Of a DNA stretch of 6,566 bases, positions 5,406 to 6,566 are shown piece by piece. The translations under genes were made by a program, and so were the position numbers. The first letter of the stretch is position 1. The number at the start of each line of letters is the position of its first letter. The notes beneath the pieces were generated by a model that saw only the letters and a list, made by a program, of their open reading frames with translations, did no database searches and was not told the origin of the DNA. Origin of the DNA: Nitrospira sp. (GTDB lineage Bacteria > Nitrospirota > Nitrospiria > Nitrospirales > Nitrospiraceae); assembly GCA_025363325.1 (NCBI GenBank), contig JANYEF010000258.1, forward strand, positions 1 through 6,566, written 5' to 3'.

Positions 5406-6566
5406 AGTACTTGTCCATGATGGCCTTGAGATCCGCCCCGCTAATCACCTCTTGATCGAGCAACCTCTTCGCTCCTACGAGGAGCGCGGCTTTTCGTTCT
5501 GCCAGCAGCCGTTTCACGCCCTCGTATTGCTCATCGACGATACGGCGCACTTCACAGTCAATCTCACGGGCGGTCTCCTCCGAGTAGTCGCCTTTCTCCT
5601 GAGGGGCCTGGATCTGCATAAAGAGGGGCTGGCGTTCACGATCCAGGGTAACGGTGCCTAGCTTGTCGCTCATCCCGTAGGATTTGATCATGCTCTTGGC
5701 AATGTCCGTGGCCCTGACCAGGTCATTCTGCGCTCCTGTGGAGGCCTCGCCAAAGATGAGTTCTTCCGCAATCCGCCCTCCGAGTAAGACGGCAATCTTG
5801 TTTTCCAGCTCCGTCTTGGTCATCAGGAAACGATCCTCGGTCGGGAGCTGCAGGGTATAGCCTAATGCGGCAATCCCGCGAGGAATGATCGAGATCTTCT
5901 GGATCGGGTCTGACCCTGGAAACGACAGCGCCACCAATGCGTGGCCCACTTCATGGTGGGCGACTCGCTCTTTCTCCATCTTGTTGAGGATCCGATTCTT
6001 CTTCTCCAACCCGGCCACGACCCGCTCCACCGCTTCTTGCAATTCCGAGTGACCGACCTGCTCTTTATTCCGACGCACGGCCAACAGCGTCGCTTCGTTG
6101 ATGATATTGGCGAGATCGGCGCCCGAGAAACCGGGGGTCATCGCGGCGATCACCTCGAGGTCCGCATCGGGGCCCAGGACCACCTGCTTCGCATGGACAC
6201 GCAAGATGGCCAGGCGGCCGATCTTGTCCGCACGATCGACCAGGACCTGACGATCGAACCGGCCGGCCCGCAACAATGCGGGATCCAGGATTTCAGGCCG
6301 ATTGGTCGCCGCCATGAGAATGACGCCGATGCGAGGATCGAAACCATCCATCTCGACCAGCAACTGGTTCAAGGTCTGCTCACGCTCCTCATGCGCCATG
6401 GGTCCAGCCCCGCGGGCTTTCCCGATCGCATCCAGTTCGTCGATGAAGATAATACAGGGTGCTTTGACCTTCGCCTGATCGAAGAGGTCCCGCACACGGG
6501 CGGCCCCGACCCCCACAAACATTTCCACGAACTCGGACCCGCTGATACTGAAAAAGGTGACCCCGG
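5404..6566 (-). CDS. ftsH: ATP-dependent zinc metalloprotease FtsH (partial, N-terminus outside window)
   Basis: FtsH is a membrane-anchored hexameric AAA+ protease that extracts and degrades membrane and short-lived proteins. The right edge cuts the gene; 386 C-terminal residues are visible (numbered from GVTFFSISGS). The pore loop MFVG is at 15-18, Walker B CIIFIDELD at 37-45, and the second region of homology ATNRPEILDPALLRAGRFDR at 86-105, with arginine fingers R99 and R102. The zinc motif HEVGH is at 204-208; the third ligand is D281 in GAQNDLVRAT. All catalytic residues in view are intact. The Walker A loop and the N-terminal transmembrane anchors lie beyond the edge. The protein ends soon after the peptidase domain and lacks a long tail. 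A GTG at 6528 is internal, not the start. The cytochrome-barrel gene follows 15 nt later on the same strand. Confidence 0.96.
   Translation of the reverse strand, partial: GVTFFSISGSEFVEMFVGVGAARVRDLFDQAKVKAPCIIFIDELDAIGKARGAGPMAHEEREQTLNQLLVEMDGFDPRIGVILMAATNRPEILDPALLRAGRFDRQVLVDRADKIGRLAILRVHAKQVVLGPDADLEVIAAMTPGFSGADLANIINEATLLAVRRNKEQVGHSELQEAVERVVAGLEKKNRILNKMEKERVAHHEVGHALVALSFPGSDPIQKISIIPRGIAALGYTLQLPTEDRFLMTKTELENKIAVLLGGRIAEELIFGEASTGAQNDLVRATDIAKSMIKSYGMSDKLGTVTLDRERQPLFMQIQAPQEKGDYSEETAREIDCEVRRIVDEQYEGVKRLLAERKAALLVGAKRLLDQEVISGADLKAIMDKY

Overview
The window looks like chromosomal DNA of a moderately GC-rich Gram-negative bacterium. The best guess is Nitrospira or a close relative in the Nitrospirota. 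That guess rests on the gene mix and on the intergenic repeats: a module reading TAGCAGGATGCTGAAAAAG on the minus strand, GGCTGAA tandem units, and hairpins of 9-nt TCTGGT units. I recall such repeats from Nitrospira genomes but cannot verify this here.

Every recognised gene is on the minus strand, so transcription runs from high to low coordinates. In that order: (1) the C-terminal two thirds of an FtsH AAA+ zinc protease, cut by the right edge (6566-5404); (2) 15 nt later, a one-haem cytochrome c fused to an outer-membrane beta-barrel-like domain (5388-4285); (3) repeat copy B (4287-4111); (4) a five-helix VIT1/CCC1-like membrane protein (4068-3592); (5) repeat copy A (3594-3481); (6) a complete GT35 alpha-glucan phosphorylase (3449-1692); (7) a 243-nt gap with a possible sigma-54 promoter; (8) a secreted PepSY-domain protein (1448-1065); (9) a 255-bp palindromic element with 15-bp terminal inverted repeats (1063-809); (10) a short hydrophobic ORF remnant (807-697) whose stop overlaps the next start; (11) the N-terminal third of a P2-type cation ATPase, cut by the left edge (700-1).

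FtsH and the cytochrome fusion are probably co-transcribed. The other genes are separated by structured repeats, which may act as transcript-end or RNA-stability elements. The contents suggest envelope upkeep, metal or cation transport, periplasmic or outer-membrane redox chemistry and glycogen mobilisation, not one biochemical pathway. I see no CRISPR array, tRNA, rRNA, transposase or phage gene.

The most notable items are the cytochrome-barrel fusion and two related hairpin repeats of 9-nt units. These bracket the VIT-like gene, supply the TAG stop codons of the genes before them, and stay open as reading frame. The palindromic MITE-like element, next to what looks like a truncated gene, is the third.
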